Shown here: positions 34,417 through 42,166 of the stretch, in pieces
Numbering within the stretch: position 1 is the first letter of the stretch
How the letters are laid out: the number at the start of each line of letters is the position of its first letter
Source of the DNA: Bacillota bacterium
GTDB taxonomy: Bacteria; Bacillota; Clostridia; Oscillospirales; Ruminococcaceae
Assembly: GCA_023396215.1 (NCBI GenBank)
Contig: JAEWWW010000017.1
Coordinates: forward strand, 1 to 50,448
Direction: 5' to 3'
Length of the DNA: 50,448 bases
Position numbers and translations under genes: made by a program
The notes under the pieces: generated by a model
The model's database searches: none
Seen by the model: the letters and a program-made list of their open reading frames with translations, nothing else
What the model was told of the DNA's origin: nothing

Positions 34417-34445
34417 TTGACGCGAATATTGCGTTGTGCTATCTT
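34417..34445 (+). promoter_or_regulatory. Promoter of the HAD-PTS sugar operon
   Basis: TTGACG, 17 bases, TATCTT. The spacer contains CGAATATTGCG, a near-palindrome that could be a repressor site. Confidence 0.6.
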
Positions 34446-34517
34446 AGCCTTAGACGACATGGCGCACCGGTACCGCAAGGCCGGGGTATTGCAGGCCTGT
34501 GGAAAGGAGCAAAGCGG

Positions 34518-35156
34518 ATGATTGAAGCGGTTATATTTGATATGGACGGTGTGCTGATTGACAGTGAGCCGCTTTACTGCGAGCTGCGGGAGCAGTATCT
34601 GGCGTCCTTCGGCATACGGTTAACCCGAGATCAGGCCGACCGGTTTATGGGGCAGCGGTTTTTGGTGGCGCTGGACGAGATATTCCCCCAACTGCCGCCC
34701 GACCTGCGGGCCGCTATCGAGCAGGATTTTGTTCCCTGGGATATTGCGCTGCAATCTGTTTTTCGGCAGGAGGCCCGTGAAGCTATCATTGCCCTGAAAA
34801 AACAAGGGGTGCGGATTGCCATTGCCTCCAACAGCGTGCCTTATAAGATTGAGAATTTGATTGAACAATGCGGCCTGCAAGGGATGGTGGATACCTGGGT
34901 GAGCGGTGCGGAGCTCGAGCGCTGCAAGCCCGCGCCCGATATCTATCTGAAGACCGCCGCACAGCTGGGGCTAAGCCCCCGAGCCTGCGCCGCGGTGGAG
35001 GATTCGGATTGCGGGTTAGAGGCGGCCTGCGCGGCGGGCTGCTACACCTTCTGTCTGATTGACCGGCGCTTTGCCTTTGAACAGCAGCAGGCCCACCGGT
35101 GGATTGATTCCTTGCACCAGCTTCCCCAAGCGGTATCTGCCCTTAATCAACCTTAA
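34518..35156 (+). CDS. HAD-superfamily sugar phosphatase/phosphomutase-like protein
   Basis: A 212-aa HAD hydrolase of the beta-phosphoglucomutase-like subgroup. Motif I is VIFDMDGVLIDSEP (nucleophile Asp 8, acid Asp 10), followed by a helical cap. Motif II is RIAIASNSVP, motif III is near RCKPAPDIY, and motif IV is AVEDSDCGLEAA. Enzymes of this group act on small sugar phosphates. It is first in the PTS operon, 41 bases before EIIA, and may dephosphorylate an over-accumulated or dead-end sugar phosphate; the substrate is not known. The ATG at 34518 follows AAGGAG. Confidence 0.85.
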   Translation: MIEAVIFDMDGVLIDSEPLYCELREQYLASFGIRLTRDQADRFMGQRFLVALDEIFPQLPPDLRAAIEQDFVPWDIALQSVFRQEAREAIIALKKQGVRIAIASNSVPYKIENLIEQCGLQGMVDTWVSGAELERCKPAPDIYLKTAAQLGLSPRACAAVEDSDCGLEAACAAGCYTFCLIDRRFAFEQQQAHRWIDSLHQLPQAVSALNQP

Positions 35157-35197
35157 AAGCCGACCCGGCAGACAGAGCAGAAAGGACGAAGCAAACG

Positions 35198-35635
35198 ATG
35201 AAAAAAATTATTCTGGCAACCCACGGTTATATGGCCAATGGGCTAAAGAGCGCACTGGAGATTGTGACGCGGGATGTAAGCAGCCTGATTGCCATCAACG
35301 CCTTTACCCCCGACTGTGAAAACCCCGAGCAGGAGATTATAGACATTTTGGCCCAGTACCCCGACGATGGCGACCTTCTGGTGCTGACCGATGTGTTTTT
35401 CGGCAGCGTGAACCAAATTTTTATGCGCCAGATGCAGCGGCGCAACCTGAAGATTGTCACCGGCATCAATCTGCTTCTGGCTATGGAAGTGATGTCGTTG
35501 CTGGGGCAGGAGCCCAGCGACGAGGAGCTGCTGGAGATGATTGAGCTTTGCCGAAAGGGCATGCGTCTGGTGACCCGTGAAGAGGTGGAGCGCCGTTTGG
35601 GCAGCGCCGCACAGGACGCAGACGAGGACCTGTAG
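35198..35635 (+). CDS. PTS EIIA component, mannose family
   Basis: A 145-aa cytoplasmic phosphocarrier that takes phosphate from HPr and gives it to EIIB. The phosphorylated histidine is His 9 in IILATHGYMANGLKSALE. Further family features are VLTDVFFGSVNQIF and IVTGINLLLAMEVM. The last 25 residues are an acidic tail. It stands alone rather than fused to EIIB. The start has AAAGGA upstream. The EIIB gene follows after 125 bases. Confidence 0.93.
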   Translation: MKKIILATHGYMANGLKSALEIVTRDVSSLIAINAFTPDCENPEQEIIDILAQYPDDGDLLVLTDVFFGSVNQIFMRQMQRRNLKIVTGINLLLAMEVMSLLGQEPSDEELLEMIELCRKGMRLVTREEVERRLGSAAQDADEDL

Positions 35636-35760
35636 CCTTTGTAAATGGCCGCAGGAGCCAGGCATCTGCCCCGGCCCTGCGTCATGAAATATCCGTGCCG
35701 CTGTCAGAGGTGGGCGGGTGCGGGAAAAACAACCAACTCTAAAGGAAAGGAGGGTAATGG

Positions 35761-36249
35761 ATGATTACATATTACCGTGTGGACGAAAGAGTAATTCATG
35801 GGCAGACCCTGAACGTGGTAACCCGGCAGGTGCCTTGCGATGCAATTGTGGTAGTGGACGATGAGATTGCGGCCGACCCCTACCTCTGCGGCATCTTTAA
35901 AGGTATGACCAACTACAAAGTGCTTATTTTCAGCGTGGAGGTTGCCATGCGAAAGCTGCCAGAGGCAGAGCAATCCCAGAAAAACTATTTTGTTGTGTTC
36001 AAGCACCCCACCGCGTTGGCCCAGATGGTTAAGATGGGCTATCAGATTAAGCTGCCCAGCATCATGATTGGGCCTCAGATTTCACGACCGGGCACCACCA
36101 CGTTTTTCCCCACCATGTGTCTGACTCAGGAAGAAATCTCCGCCCTTGACACCATTGCGGAAACCGGTGTCAAGATTGAGATGCAATCTATCCTGACCGA
36201 AAAACCCGTCACCTGGCAGGACGCCAAGAAGAAGATTAATTTAGCATAA
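35761..36249 (+). CDS. PTS EIIB component, mannose family
   Basis: A 162-aa cytoplasmic protein that phosphorylates the incoming sugar. The active His 13 lies in YYRVDERVIHGQTL, the standard mannose-family signature. PSIMIGPQISRPGTT and FPTMCLTQEEI are further family segments. GGAAAGGAGGG precedes the ATG. The following EIIC gene begins 19 bases after its stop. Confidence 0.94.
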   Translation: MITYYRVDERVIHGQTLNVVTRQVPCDAIVVVDDEIAADPYLCGIFKGMTNYKVLIFSVEVAMRKLPEAEQSQKNYFVVFKHPTALAQMVKMGYQIKLPSIMIGPQISRPGTTTFFPTMCLTQEEISALDTIAETGVKIEMQSILTEKPVTWQDAKKKINLA

Positions 36250-36268
36250 GGGGGAGCAAAGACTTATT

Positions 36269-37072
36269 ATGAACATTATTGCATGTGTTATCATCAGCTT
36301 GTTCTGCATGGCTGCCCACTACTTTTTCCCACTGTATGGCTACACGGGGGGCAACTATATTCTGGCAAAGCCGCTGGTTGGCGGCATGATTTGCGGCCTG
36401 CTGCTGGGTGATATCCAGACCGGTATGGCCATCGGCTGCGCGATTCAGCTGGCCTATATCTCCTATATGACCATCGGGGGCGCCGCCTCGGTGGACCAGG
36501 GCTTTTTGGCTTATCCCATTACCGCCATCGCCATCACCACCAAGATGGACGCAGGCTCCGCCATTGCGCTGGGCACAGCAGTGGCAATTATTGCCGCCCA
36601 CGGCAACTCCCTGCTGCGCACCATCAACCTTTTTGCCAACCGCCGCTATCAGGCTGCCATCGCCGAAGGCAACAAGAAAAAGATGGACTTTTTCTACTTT
36701 GGATTGCCGCTGGCCGCACTCTTTATGGTTCGGTTTGTACCGGCTTTCCTGATGATGTACTTCGGGTCTGACTTTGTATCGAGCATGCTTGCCGCGTTGC
36801 CCGAAACCCTGCTGAAAGGGATGTCCACCTTTGGCCGGTTTATGCCCGCCATCGGTATCTCTCTGCTGATGAAGTTCCTCATCCGGGAAAAATGGTACAT
36901 GGCTTTCTTCGTATTCGGTTTTGCCCTTTACGCCTATCTGGGCATGAGCGTGCTTGGCGCCGCAGTATTTGCCTCGGTGGTCGCCCTGCTGTACTACTTC
37001 ATCATCTCGAACAATAAAACCGCTGTCGCCACAGCCGGCGCACCGATTTCCGACGAAGAGGAGGTTCTGTAA
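36269..37072 (+). CDS. PTS EIIC component, mannose family
   Basis: A 267-aa membrane channel component with about seven to eight hydrophobic segments. Early family features are GGMICGLLLGDIQTGMAIG and QLAYISYMTIGGAASVDQG. The end is an acidic tail, ISDEEEVL. It is directly followed by EIID without spacing (TAA then ATG). The sugar specificity of mannose-family EIIC proteins cannot be read with certainty. Confidence 0.94.
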   Translation: MNIIACVIISLFCMAAHYFFPLYGYTGGNYILAKPLVGGMICGLLLGDIQTGMAIGCAIQLAYISYMTIGGAASVDQGFLAYPITAIAITTKMDAGSAIALGTAVAIIAAHGNSLLRTINLFANRRYQAAIAEGNKKKMDFFYFGLPLAALFMVRFVPAFLMMYFGSDFVSSMLAALPETLLKGMSTFGRFMPAIGISLLMKFLIREKWYMAFFVFGFALYAYLGMSVLGAAVFASVVALLYYFIISNNKTAVATAGAPISDEEEVL

Positions 37073-37900
37073 ATGGCAACGGCAATTGAGACTGTAACCA
37101 AAGAGCGTCTGACCCAAAAAGAGCGCACCCGGCTTTGGAACCGGTATATGTGGTTCTATAACGGCTGTACCAACTTTGAAAATTTCTATGGCAACGGCTG
37201 GGCCTGGTGCCTGCGCCCCATGTTTGAAAAGTATTACAACAAAGAAGGCCAGATTAACGCCATGCAGAACCATCTGGACTGGTACAACAACGAGGCCCAG
37301 ACCGCGTCCATTCTGGCGGGCATCGTGGTTGGCATGGAGGAAGAGCGCGCGGTCACCGGCAATGTTGACCCGCAGGTTATCCGCACCACCAAGGCCACCA
37401 TGCAGGGGCCTGTCGCCGGCATCGGCGACAGCGTGGTGCAGGGCACCCTTATCCCGCTGCTGCTGGGCATCGGCATCAACCTTTCTGAGGGCGGCAGCGT
37501 TTTTGGGCCTCTGTTTTACATCTTTTCCTATCTGGCCATCGTGGTGTTCGGCTCCTACTTCCTGTTTAACAAGGGCTACACCATGGGGCGTTCCGCTCTC
37601 AGCATCATGACCGGCGACAATGTGAACAAGGTCATCGAAGCCTTTATGCTCTTTGGCTCGATGGTGGTGGGCGCTTTGGGCGCCAACTATGTGAACGCTA
37701 CCACCGCTCTGAGCTGGGCCTCGGGCGAGAGTGTGACCAAGCTGCAGGATATTATCAACGGCGTCTTCCCCAAGCTGCTTTCGCTGCTGGTCATCTTTGG
37801 CTGCTACTATATGGTCAAGAAAAAGAACCTGGGCATGGGCCGGATGATTCTCGGCATGCTTATCATCGTAGTCATTGGTACCTATCTCGGCATTTTCTAG
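37073..37900 (+). CDS. PTS EIID component, mannose family
   Basis: A 275-aa membrane component partnering EIIC. The typical N-terminal region contains WNRYMWFYNGCTNFENFYGN, then CLRPMFEKYYN and ILAGIVVGMEEERA. GPVAGIGDSVVQGTLIPLLLGIG (about 106-128) is the family signature. Four to five membrane segments make up the C-terminal half. Start and stop are tight against EIIC, so the two are coupled. Confidence 0.94.
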   Translation: MATAIETVTKERLTQKERTRLWNRYMWFYNGCTNFENFYGNGWAWCLRPMFEKYYNKEGQINAMQNHLDWYNNEAQTASILAGIVVGMEEERAVTGNVDPQVIRTTKATMQGPVAGIGDSVVQGTLIPLLLGIGINLSEGGSVFGPLFYIFSYLAIVVFGSYFLFNKGYTMGRSALSIMTGDNVNKVIEAFMLFGSMVVGALGANYVNATTALSWASGESVTKLQDIINGVFPKLLSLLVIFGCYYMVKKKNLGMGRMILGMLIIVVIGTYLGIF

Positions 37901-37925
37901 CGTACTCCATGTTTTCCATATGACC

Positions 37926-37972
37926 CACGCCGGAGGGAGCGGGGCCCGGCCCCGCTTCCCTGCCCCGGCGTG
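37926..37972 (+). repeat. Large GC-rich hairpin inside the sugar operon
   Basis: An outer CACGCCGG/CCGGCGTG stem and an inner GGGAGCGGGGC/GCCCCGCTTCCC stem form a hairpin just upstream of the aldolase ribosome binding site. There is no U-tract, so it may set relative expression or stabilise the PTS part of the mRNA. Confidence 0.55.
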
Positions 37973-37992
37973 ACAACCAGGGAGGGAAGGTT

Positions 37993-38679
37993 ATGACCAA
38001 CCGCGAATTTGCCCGAATGGTGGATATTGTGCAGCTTTCACCCGCCACCACCCTCGGAATGGTGGACGCACTGATAGAGGACGCTTGCGCAGGGCCGTTT
38101 TATTCTTTGGGCTGCCCCTATTGCTACCACCCCTATGTCATTCAAAAGCTGAGGGAACGGGGCATGGAGGGCACGGTCAGGCTGCTGGGGGGCGGCGGCT
38201 TCCCCGACGGCAACTGGCCCACCCCGGTCAAGCTGGCCAGCGTCAGCCGCTGCCTTGAGGTTGGGTGCGGCGAGATTGACCTGACCACCAACCTGGGCTG
38301 GATCAAATCCCGCATGTGGGAACAGTACAAAAGCGAGCTGGAGCAGACCCGGCAGCTGGCCAGGGATGTGGTGCTGAAGGTTATCATCCATTCACCGCAG
38401 TTGACCGAGGAGGAAATCCGCACCGTCTGCGCCATTGCCCTTGAAATCGGGGCCGACTATATCAAGACCGATACCGGCCGCAGCCCCAACCCCACCACCC
38501 CCGAGCAGGTGCGTCTTATTCGGGAGTGCATCGGCGGCCGGGCAAAAATTAAAGCGTCGGGCGGGGTGCGCGGGGTAGAAAGCGTATTGGCCATGCAAAG
38601 CGCCGGGGCCGACCGCCTTGGTATGGGCCAGGCCAGCGCTATGGAAGTCTTCAGGGCCTTGCCCCAACAAAACGACTAG
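37993..38679 (+). CDS. DeoC-family aldolase of unknown substrate
   Basis: A 228-aa TIM-barrel class I aldolase related to deoxyribose-phosphate aldolase. The Schiff-base lysine is in DVVLKVIIHS near residue 135, and a second conserved lysine is in RAKIKASGGVR near 193. GADYIKTDTGRSP is also typical. True DeoC has CVNP-like and other N-terminal features; here there is YSLGCPYCYHPYVIQKLRE and a cysteine-rich loop. The lack of pentose or nucleoside genes argues for another sugar phosphate. It is in the PTS operon, with GGGAGG upstream of its ATG, 13 bases before the isomerase-like gene. Confidence 0.82.
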   Translation: MTNREFARMVDIVQLSPATTLGMVDALIEDACAGPFYSLGCPYCYHPYVIQKLRERGMEGTVRLLGGGGFPDGNWPTPVKLASVSRCLEVGCGEIDLTTNLGWIKSRMWEQYKSELEQTRQLARDVVLKVIIHSPQLTEEEIRTVCAIALEIGADYIKTDTGRSPNPTTPEQVRLIRECIGGRAKIKASGGVRGVESVLAMQSAGADRLGMGQASAMEVFRALPQQND

Positions 38680-38691
38680 GAGGAATACAGA

Positions 38692-39636
38692 TTGGAAAAG
38701 AAAATTTACCGCATCAAGCCTGTGTTTGAAGAAAGAATGTGGGGCGGCCAGCATCTGATTGAAAAGTACGGTTATAAAACCGAGCTGAAGAATATTGCCG
38801 AATCCTACTGCTGCATCGCGATTCCCAACCATCTGGATTGCGATGTGATTGACACCGGCGACAAGCTTTCCGACTTTTACCACAACAACCGCGACCTGTT
38901 CGGGAGCGATACCGAGGATGTGCCGGTGCGCCTGACCATCGAAAGCGTGCTGGATAACATGTCGGTGCAGATTCACCCCGAGGACGACTATGCTCTGGAG
39001 CATTTTGGCCAGTACGGCAAGCCCGGCGGCATCCTCTATCTGGAGGGTACCCCTGCCGACCTGCTGCTGGGCCACCATGCCCAAACCAAGGAGCAGTTCA
39101 TTGAATGGAACGAAAACCGGGAGTTTGACAAGCTCTTTCGTCTGGTCAACTACAACCCCGGCGATTATATACATATCCCCGCCAACACCCTGCACAGCTT
39201 CCGCCTAAGGGGCCTCATGATTGCCTTTGCCCGCAACAGTGACGTCACCCTGCGCCTTTACGACTATGACCGGCTTGACCCCAAGACCGGCAAGCCCCGC
39301 AAGACCCATGTGCAGGAGGTTTATGAGAACATCGTCATCCCCGATGATAAAATCAATGTGACCACCGGTGTGCGCACCGACTATGCCGGCCACCGCCACA
39401 CCCTGTACCACGACGCACCGGGCGAGTACACCGCCGGCCGGCTGGAGATCAATAGCAAGGCCACCTTCCAGATGCCGGAGTTCTACTTCATGTTCTGCGT
39501 AAACGGCAAGGGCACGGTAAACGGCATGGAGTTTAACATGGGCGAGGTGCTGTTTGTACCCCAGGGCTATGAGCCGGTGGATTTCAAGGGCAGCATGGAT
39601 ATTGTTTATATCTCCTACAAAAACAAGCGCGCATAA
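38692..39636 (+). CDS. Mannose-6-phosphate-isomerase-like protein (class I fold), atypical metal site
   Basis: A 314-aa cupin-type isomerase of the short Gram-positive ManA form. It has the FEERMWGGQHLIEKYGY start, SVQIHPEDDYALEHFG with two usual zinc ligands (Gln and His), IPANTLHSF with the second histidine, and NSDVTLRLYDYDR. At the place of the usual GKTExW motif, which supplies the glutamate ligand, it reads GKPGGILYLEG, so that ligand is missing or displaced. It starts with TTG at 38692 eight bases after AGGAGG. It may isomerise a hexose 6-phosphate other than mannose 6-phosphate, imported by the PTS. Confidence 0.85.
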   Translation: MEKKIYRIKPVFEERMWGGQHLIEKYGYKTELKNIAESYCCIAIPNHLDCDVIDTGDKLSDFYHNNRDLFGSDTEDVPVRLTIESVLDNMSVQIHPEDDYALEHFGQYGKPGGILYLEGTPADLLLGHHAQTKEQFIEWNENREFDKLFRLVNYNPGDYIHIPANTLHSFRLRGLMIAFARNSDVTLRLYDYDRLDPKTGKPRKTHVQEVYENIVIPDDKINVTTGVRTDYAGHRHTLYHDAPGEYTAGRLEINSKATFQMPEFYFMFCVNGKGTVNGMEFNMGEVLFVPQGYEPVDFKGSMDIVYISYKNKRA

Positions 39637-39643
39637 CCATTCT

Positions 39644-39695
39644 GAAAGGTTCAGTGCCGCCGCAGCCAATCGGCCGGACCTGAACCTTTCTTTTT
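39644..39695 (+). terminator. Terminator after the isomerase-like gene
   Basis: GAAAGGTTCAG pairs with CTGAACCTTTC around a 25-base GC-rich loop, followed by TTTTT. It separates the PTS operon from hxlA. A weak promoter, TTTTAG-17-TAAAAT (39692-39720), follows. Confidence 0.85.
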
Positions 39696-39738
39696 AGATT
39701 ATTTCATGCTATTCTAAAATAAGAAGGGAACATTTTAC

Positions 39739-40401
39739 ATGAAGCAGATAAAGATGCAGTTTGCCATGGACGGCGCCGCCTCCCGAACGCTGGAGCAGGC
39801 CCTGAAGATGGTAGGCGATGTCGCCGCTTATGTCGATATCGTGGAGGTGGGCACCTCCTTTGTACTGCGCTACGGCATGGAAGCCGTGAAAGCCATGAAG
39901 CAGGCCTTCCCCGAGAAAGAGATATTGGCCGACATGAAGATTATGGATGGCGGCTACCACAACACCGCTCTGGGCTGCCACGCCGGCGGGGATATTGTCA
40001 CCATTCTGGGTGTGTCGGACGCCGCCACTATCCGGGGCGCCATAAAAGCCTGCCATGACAATGGCAAGCAGGCTATGGTTGACCTCATCTGCGTGCAGGA
40101 TAAGGCCAGGGTCATCGCCCTGTGCGAAGCCGTTGGCGCAGATTATATCTGTGCCCACAGCGGCGTGGATGTGCAGCAGGCGGGGCAGAACCCCTACGCC
40201 GACCTTTCAGAGATTATCGGCCTTGTGAAAACCTGCAAGGTTGCGGTGGCCGGCGGCCTTGACGAGCAGACCGCCGAGGACATCTGCAAGCTGGGCCCCG
40301 ATGTGGTGATTGTGGGCGGCGCTATTCACAAAGCAGCTGACTGCGGGCAGGTTGCGGCCAATATCCGGGCGATTATCGACCGGGTTGCCCAGAGCCTGTA
40401 G
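39739..40401 (+). CDS. hxlA: 3-hexulose-6-phosphate synthase
   Basis: A 220-aa TIM barrel of the orotidine-decarboxylase/HUMPS suprafamily. It reversibly joins ribulose 5-phosphate and formaldehyde to 3-hexulose 6-phosphate. Family motifs are DIVEVGTSFVLRYG, ILADMKIMDGGYH (metal-binding aspartate and lysine), DIVTILGVSD, YICAHSGVDVQQAGQNP and VAVAGGLDEQTA. The closely related decarboxylase UlaD has ADAKIADAG and VYHRSRD instead, so I prefer the synthase. Its pairing with the isomerase 14 bases downstream supports this. It has its own weak promoter after a terminator and an AAGGGA site before the ATG. Confidence 0.86.
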   Translation: MKQIKMQFAMDGAASRTLEQALKMVGDVAAYVDIVEVGTSFVLRYGMEAVKAMKQAFPEKEILADMKIMDGGYHNTALGCHAGGDIVTILGVSDAATIRGAIKACHDNGKQAMVDLICVQDKARVIALCEAVGADYICAHSGVDVQQAGQNPYADLSEIIGLVKTCKVAVAGGLDEQTAEDICKLGPDVVIVGGAIHKAADCGQVAANIRAIIDRVAQSL

Positions 40402-40415
40402 GGAGGAGAAGCAAG

Positions 40416-40982
40416 ATGGTTGTAGAATATTCTTTGAAAACCCTCGATATGCTTCGGGAGATTCTCGGCGAGGTGGACGACGCACAGGTGGAAGCGCTGC
40501 TGGCTGAGCTGGAGCGGGCCTACCGGGAAGGCAAACAGGTCTTTACGCTGGCGGCGGGCCGGGCCAACCTGATTATGCGCACCTTTGCCATGCGCCTGAT
40601 GCAGTTGGGTTTTTCCTCCTTTATTGTATACGACACCAACACCCCCGCCCTGAGAGAGGGCGACCTGCTGATTGCCGGGTCGGGCTCAGGCTCTACCGGT
40701 ACGGTGGTGGGCATCGTAAAAAAGGCCAAAAAGCTGGGGGCAAGGGTGGCCACCATCACCAAACGCAGCGATTGCGAGCTGGGCAGCCTTTCAGATGCTG
40801 TGGTGGAAATCCCCACCTATAAGCGCAGCTGCAAGCTGCATTCCAACGGCAGTGAGTTTGAACAGAGCCTGTTTGTGCTGTGCGATACCATCGGGGTAGA
40901 GCTGGCGGGCCGGCTGGGGCTGATAAAGGATATCAGCGAAATTGACGCTTTGATTCAAACCCGCCACGCCAACCTGCAATAA
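40416..40982 (+). CDS. hxlB: 6-phospho-3-hexuloisomerase
   Basis: A 188-aa SIS-domain isomerase converting 3-hexulose 6-phosphate and fructose 6-phosphate. The SIS core shows FTLAAGRANLIMRTFAMRL, SFIVYDTNTPALREGDLLIAGSGSGSTG (about residues 68-95, sugar-phosphate binding serines), AKKLGARVATITKR and SLSDAVVEIP. The HSNGSEFEQSLFVLCD segment near 145 carries the usual glutamate. GGGAGGAG precedes the ATG. It forms a pair with hxlA; together they can run the ribulose monophosphate steps in either direction. Confidence 0.88.
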   Translation: MVVEYSLKTLDMLREILGEVDDAQVEALLAELERAYREGKQVFTLAAGRANLIMRTFAMRLMQLGFSSFIVYDTNTPALREGDLLIAGSGSGSTGTVVGIVKKAKKLGARVATITKRSDCELGSLSDAVVEIPTYKRSCKLHSNGSEFEQSLFVLCDTIGVELAGRLGLIKDISEIDALIQTRHANLQ

Positions 40983-41072
40983 AAGACGTCTTTCTGCCCG
41001 CCCCGGCCCTGAGCAAGGGTGTGCGGCTGCCGGTGGGAACCGATATAAATTTGGCGTCTGCTATATGACAAA

Positions 41073-41972
41073 GTGGGTGATTTTTTGTTTTTTACCAAGT
41101 TAAAGGGTATCTACCCCAGCCTGACCTATTCCGAAACGAAAATAGCCGATTACATTTTGGCAAACCGTCATAATGTGACCAAGCTGACCTCACAGGAGAT
41201 GGCCGACGCCATCAACGTGAGCCAGCCTACTATTATCCGCTTCTCTCAAAAGCTGGGGTACAAAAGCTACCGCAACCTGCTTTTAGATTTAGAGAAGTCG
41301 GATGAAAGTGAGGAATCGGTTGAAGAAATCCAACTGATGGACCCTATTGCTTCTACCAATGAAAAGGTAAAGGCACATATCCAGCAGTTGCTTGACCTTA
41401 CTTACGAAATCAATGAGGAGGCCTCTTACGACGCCGCCATTAATATGATTCAGCAAGCCAAGGTGATTTTCTGCTATGGCTTTCTTTCCACCGGCTCGAT
41501 GGCCGACCATATACGCTGCCTGCTGCAGCTCTTTGGGTTTAACGCCTACTGTCTGGATAACTACACCACCATGGCTTCGATGCGCAATTACGGCAGCGAT
41601 GCGCTGCTGATTGCTTTTTCAAAATCGGGCGAAACCGCCGTGACCAACGAGGTAATCAAGTTTGCCAAGGAGCGTGGGATGAAGGTCATCGGGGTGACCA
41701 ATATGGCTCCCAACTCGATGTCGGCCTATCTGGACGTTTGGTTTAAGGTCAGTTACTCCCCTGTAAAGACAAGGTTTTTGCACTATACCGAAACCTCCGC
41801 CCACCTGTTTATCATCAACACCCTTGTACTAAACCTTTATAAACGCAACTTTACCGAATATGCCGACCGGGTGGCTGAACATGTCCGCTTCACCAAGCCG
41901 GCGCCGCTCTTTCCGCCCCAAGGCTCCCAAGAGGAGCGTCAGCCCGGCCCCCGCCACCCCAAGGATAAATGA
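41073..41972 (+). CDS. RpiR/MurR-family regulator with SIS domain
   Basis: A 299-aa sugar-phosphate-responsive transcription factor. The N-terminal helix-turn-helix contains YPSLTYSETKIADYILANR and MADAINVSQPTIIRFSQKLGYKSY. The C-terminal SIS domain (about 120-260) shows VIFCYGFLSTGSMADHI and LLIAFSKSGETAVTNEVIKFAKERG (about residues 184-208). The final 25 residues are Pro/Gln-rich. The GTG at 41073 has no clear ribosome binding site, and a TTG at 41085 behind GGTGAT is an alternative. It lies last in the sugar locus and is the obvious candidate regulator of it. Confidence 0.9.
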   Translation: MGDFLFFTKLKGIYPSLTYSETKIADYILANRHNVTKLTSQEMADAINVSQPTIIRFSQKLGYKSYRNLLLDLEKSDESEESVEEIQLMDPIASTNEKVKAHIQQLLDLTYEINEEASYDAAINMIQQAKVIFCYGFLSTGSMADHIRCLLQLFGFNAYCLDNYTTMASMRNYGSDALLIAFSKSGETAVTNEVIKFAKERGMKVIGVTNMAPNSMSAYLDVWFKVSYSPVKTRFLHYTETSAHLFIINTLVLNLYKRNFTEYADRVAEHVRFTKPAPLFPPQGSQEERQPGPRHPKDK

Positions 41973-41992
41973 CCGCATCATAGGCCAAAAAG

Positions 41993-42031
41993 GCCGCCCT
42001 ACCCTGTATTGCAGGATAAGGCGGCTTTTTT
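41993..42031 (+). terminator. Terminator of the sugar locus
   Basis: GCCGCC...GGCGGC with inner CCTG/CAGG pairs, followed by TTTTTT. Confidence 0.85.
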
Positions 42032-42124
42032 CTATATTTCAGCTGGATGGGAGCGCGAGGACGTGGGGTATGTTGATGAAACGGTGCATCGCCTTTTAGG
42101 AAAGAATGCCGGGAGGAATAGAGA

Positions 42125-42150
42125 TAAACGAAGGCGGCCTTGCGGCCGCC
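42125..42150 (-). terminator. Terminator of pnp
   Basis: On the minus strand GGCGGCC-gcaa-GGCCGCC is followed by TTCGTTTATCT, 17 bases after the pnp stop. Confidence 0.75.
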
Positions 42151-42166
42151 CCAATCATTTTGTTGA

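Larger units (their letters stand above)
34059..34517. other. Divergent regulatory region between the LuxR-type gene and the sugar operon
   Basis: It carries one promoter for each direction (34223-34252 minus, 34417-34445 plus). A small dyad around AATATT lies inside the spacer of the plus-strand promoter. No gene is seen. Confidence 0.55.

Noticed and set aside
39739..40401. Reading hxlA as 3-keto-L-gulonate-6-phosphate decarboxylase (UlaD type)
   Set aside because: The motifs ADMKIMDGG and CAHSGVDVQQAG and the neighbouring hxlB fit hexulose-phosphate synthase better; no ula genes are present.
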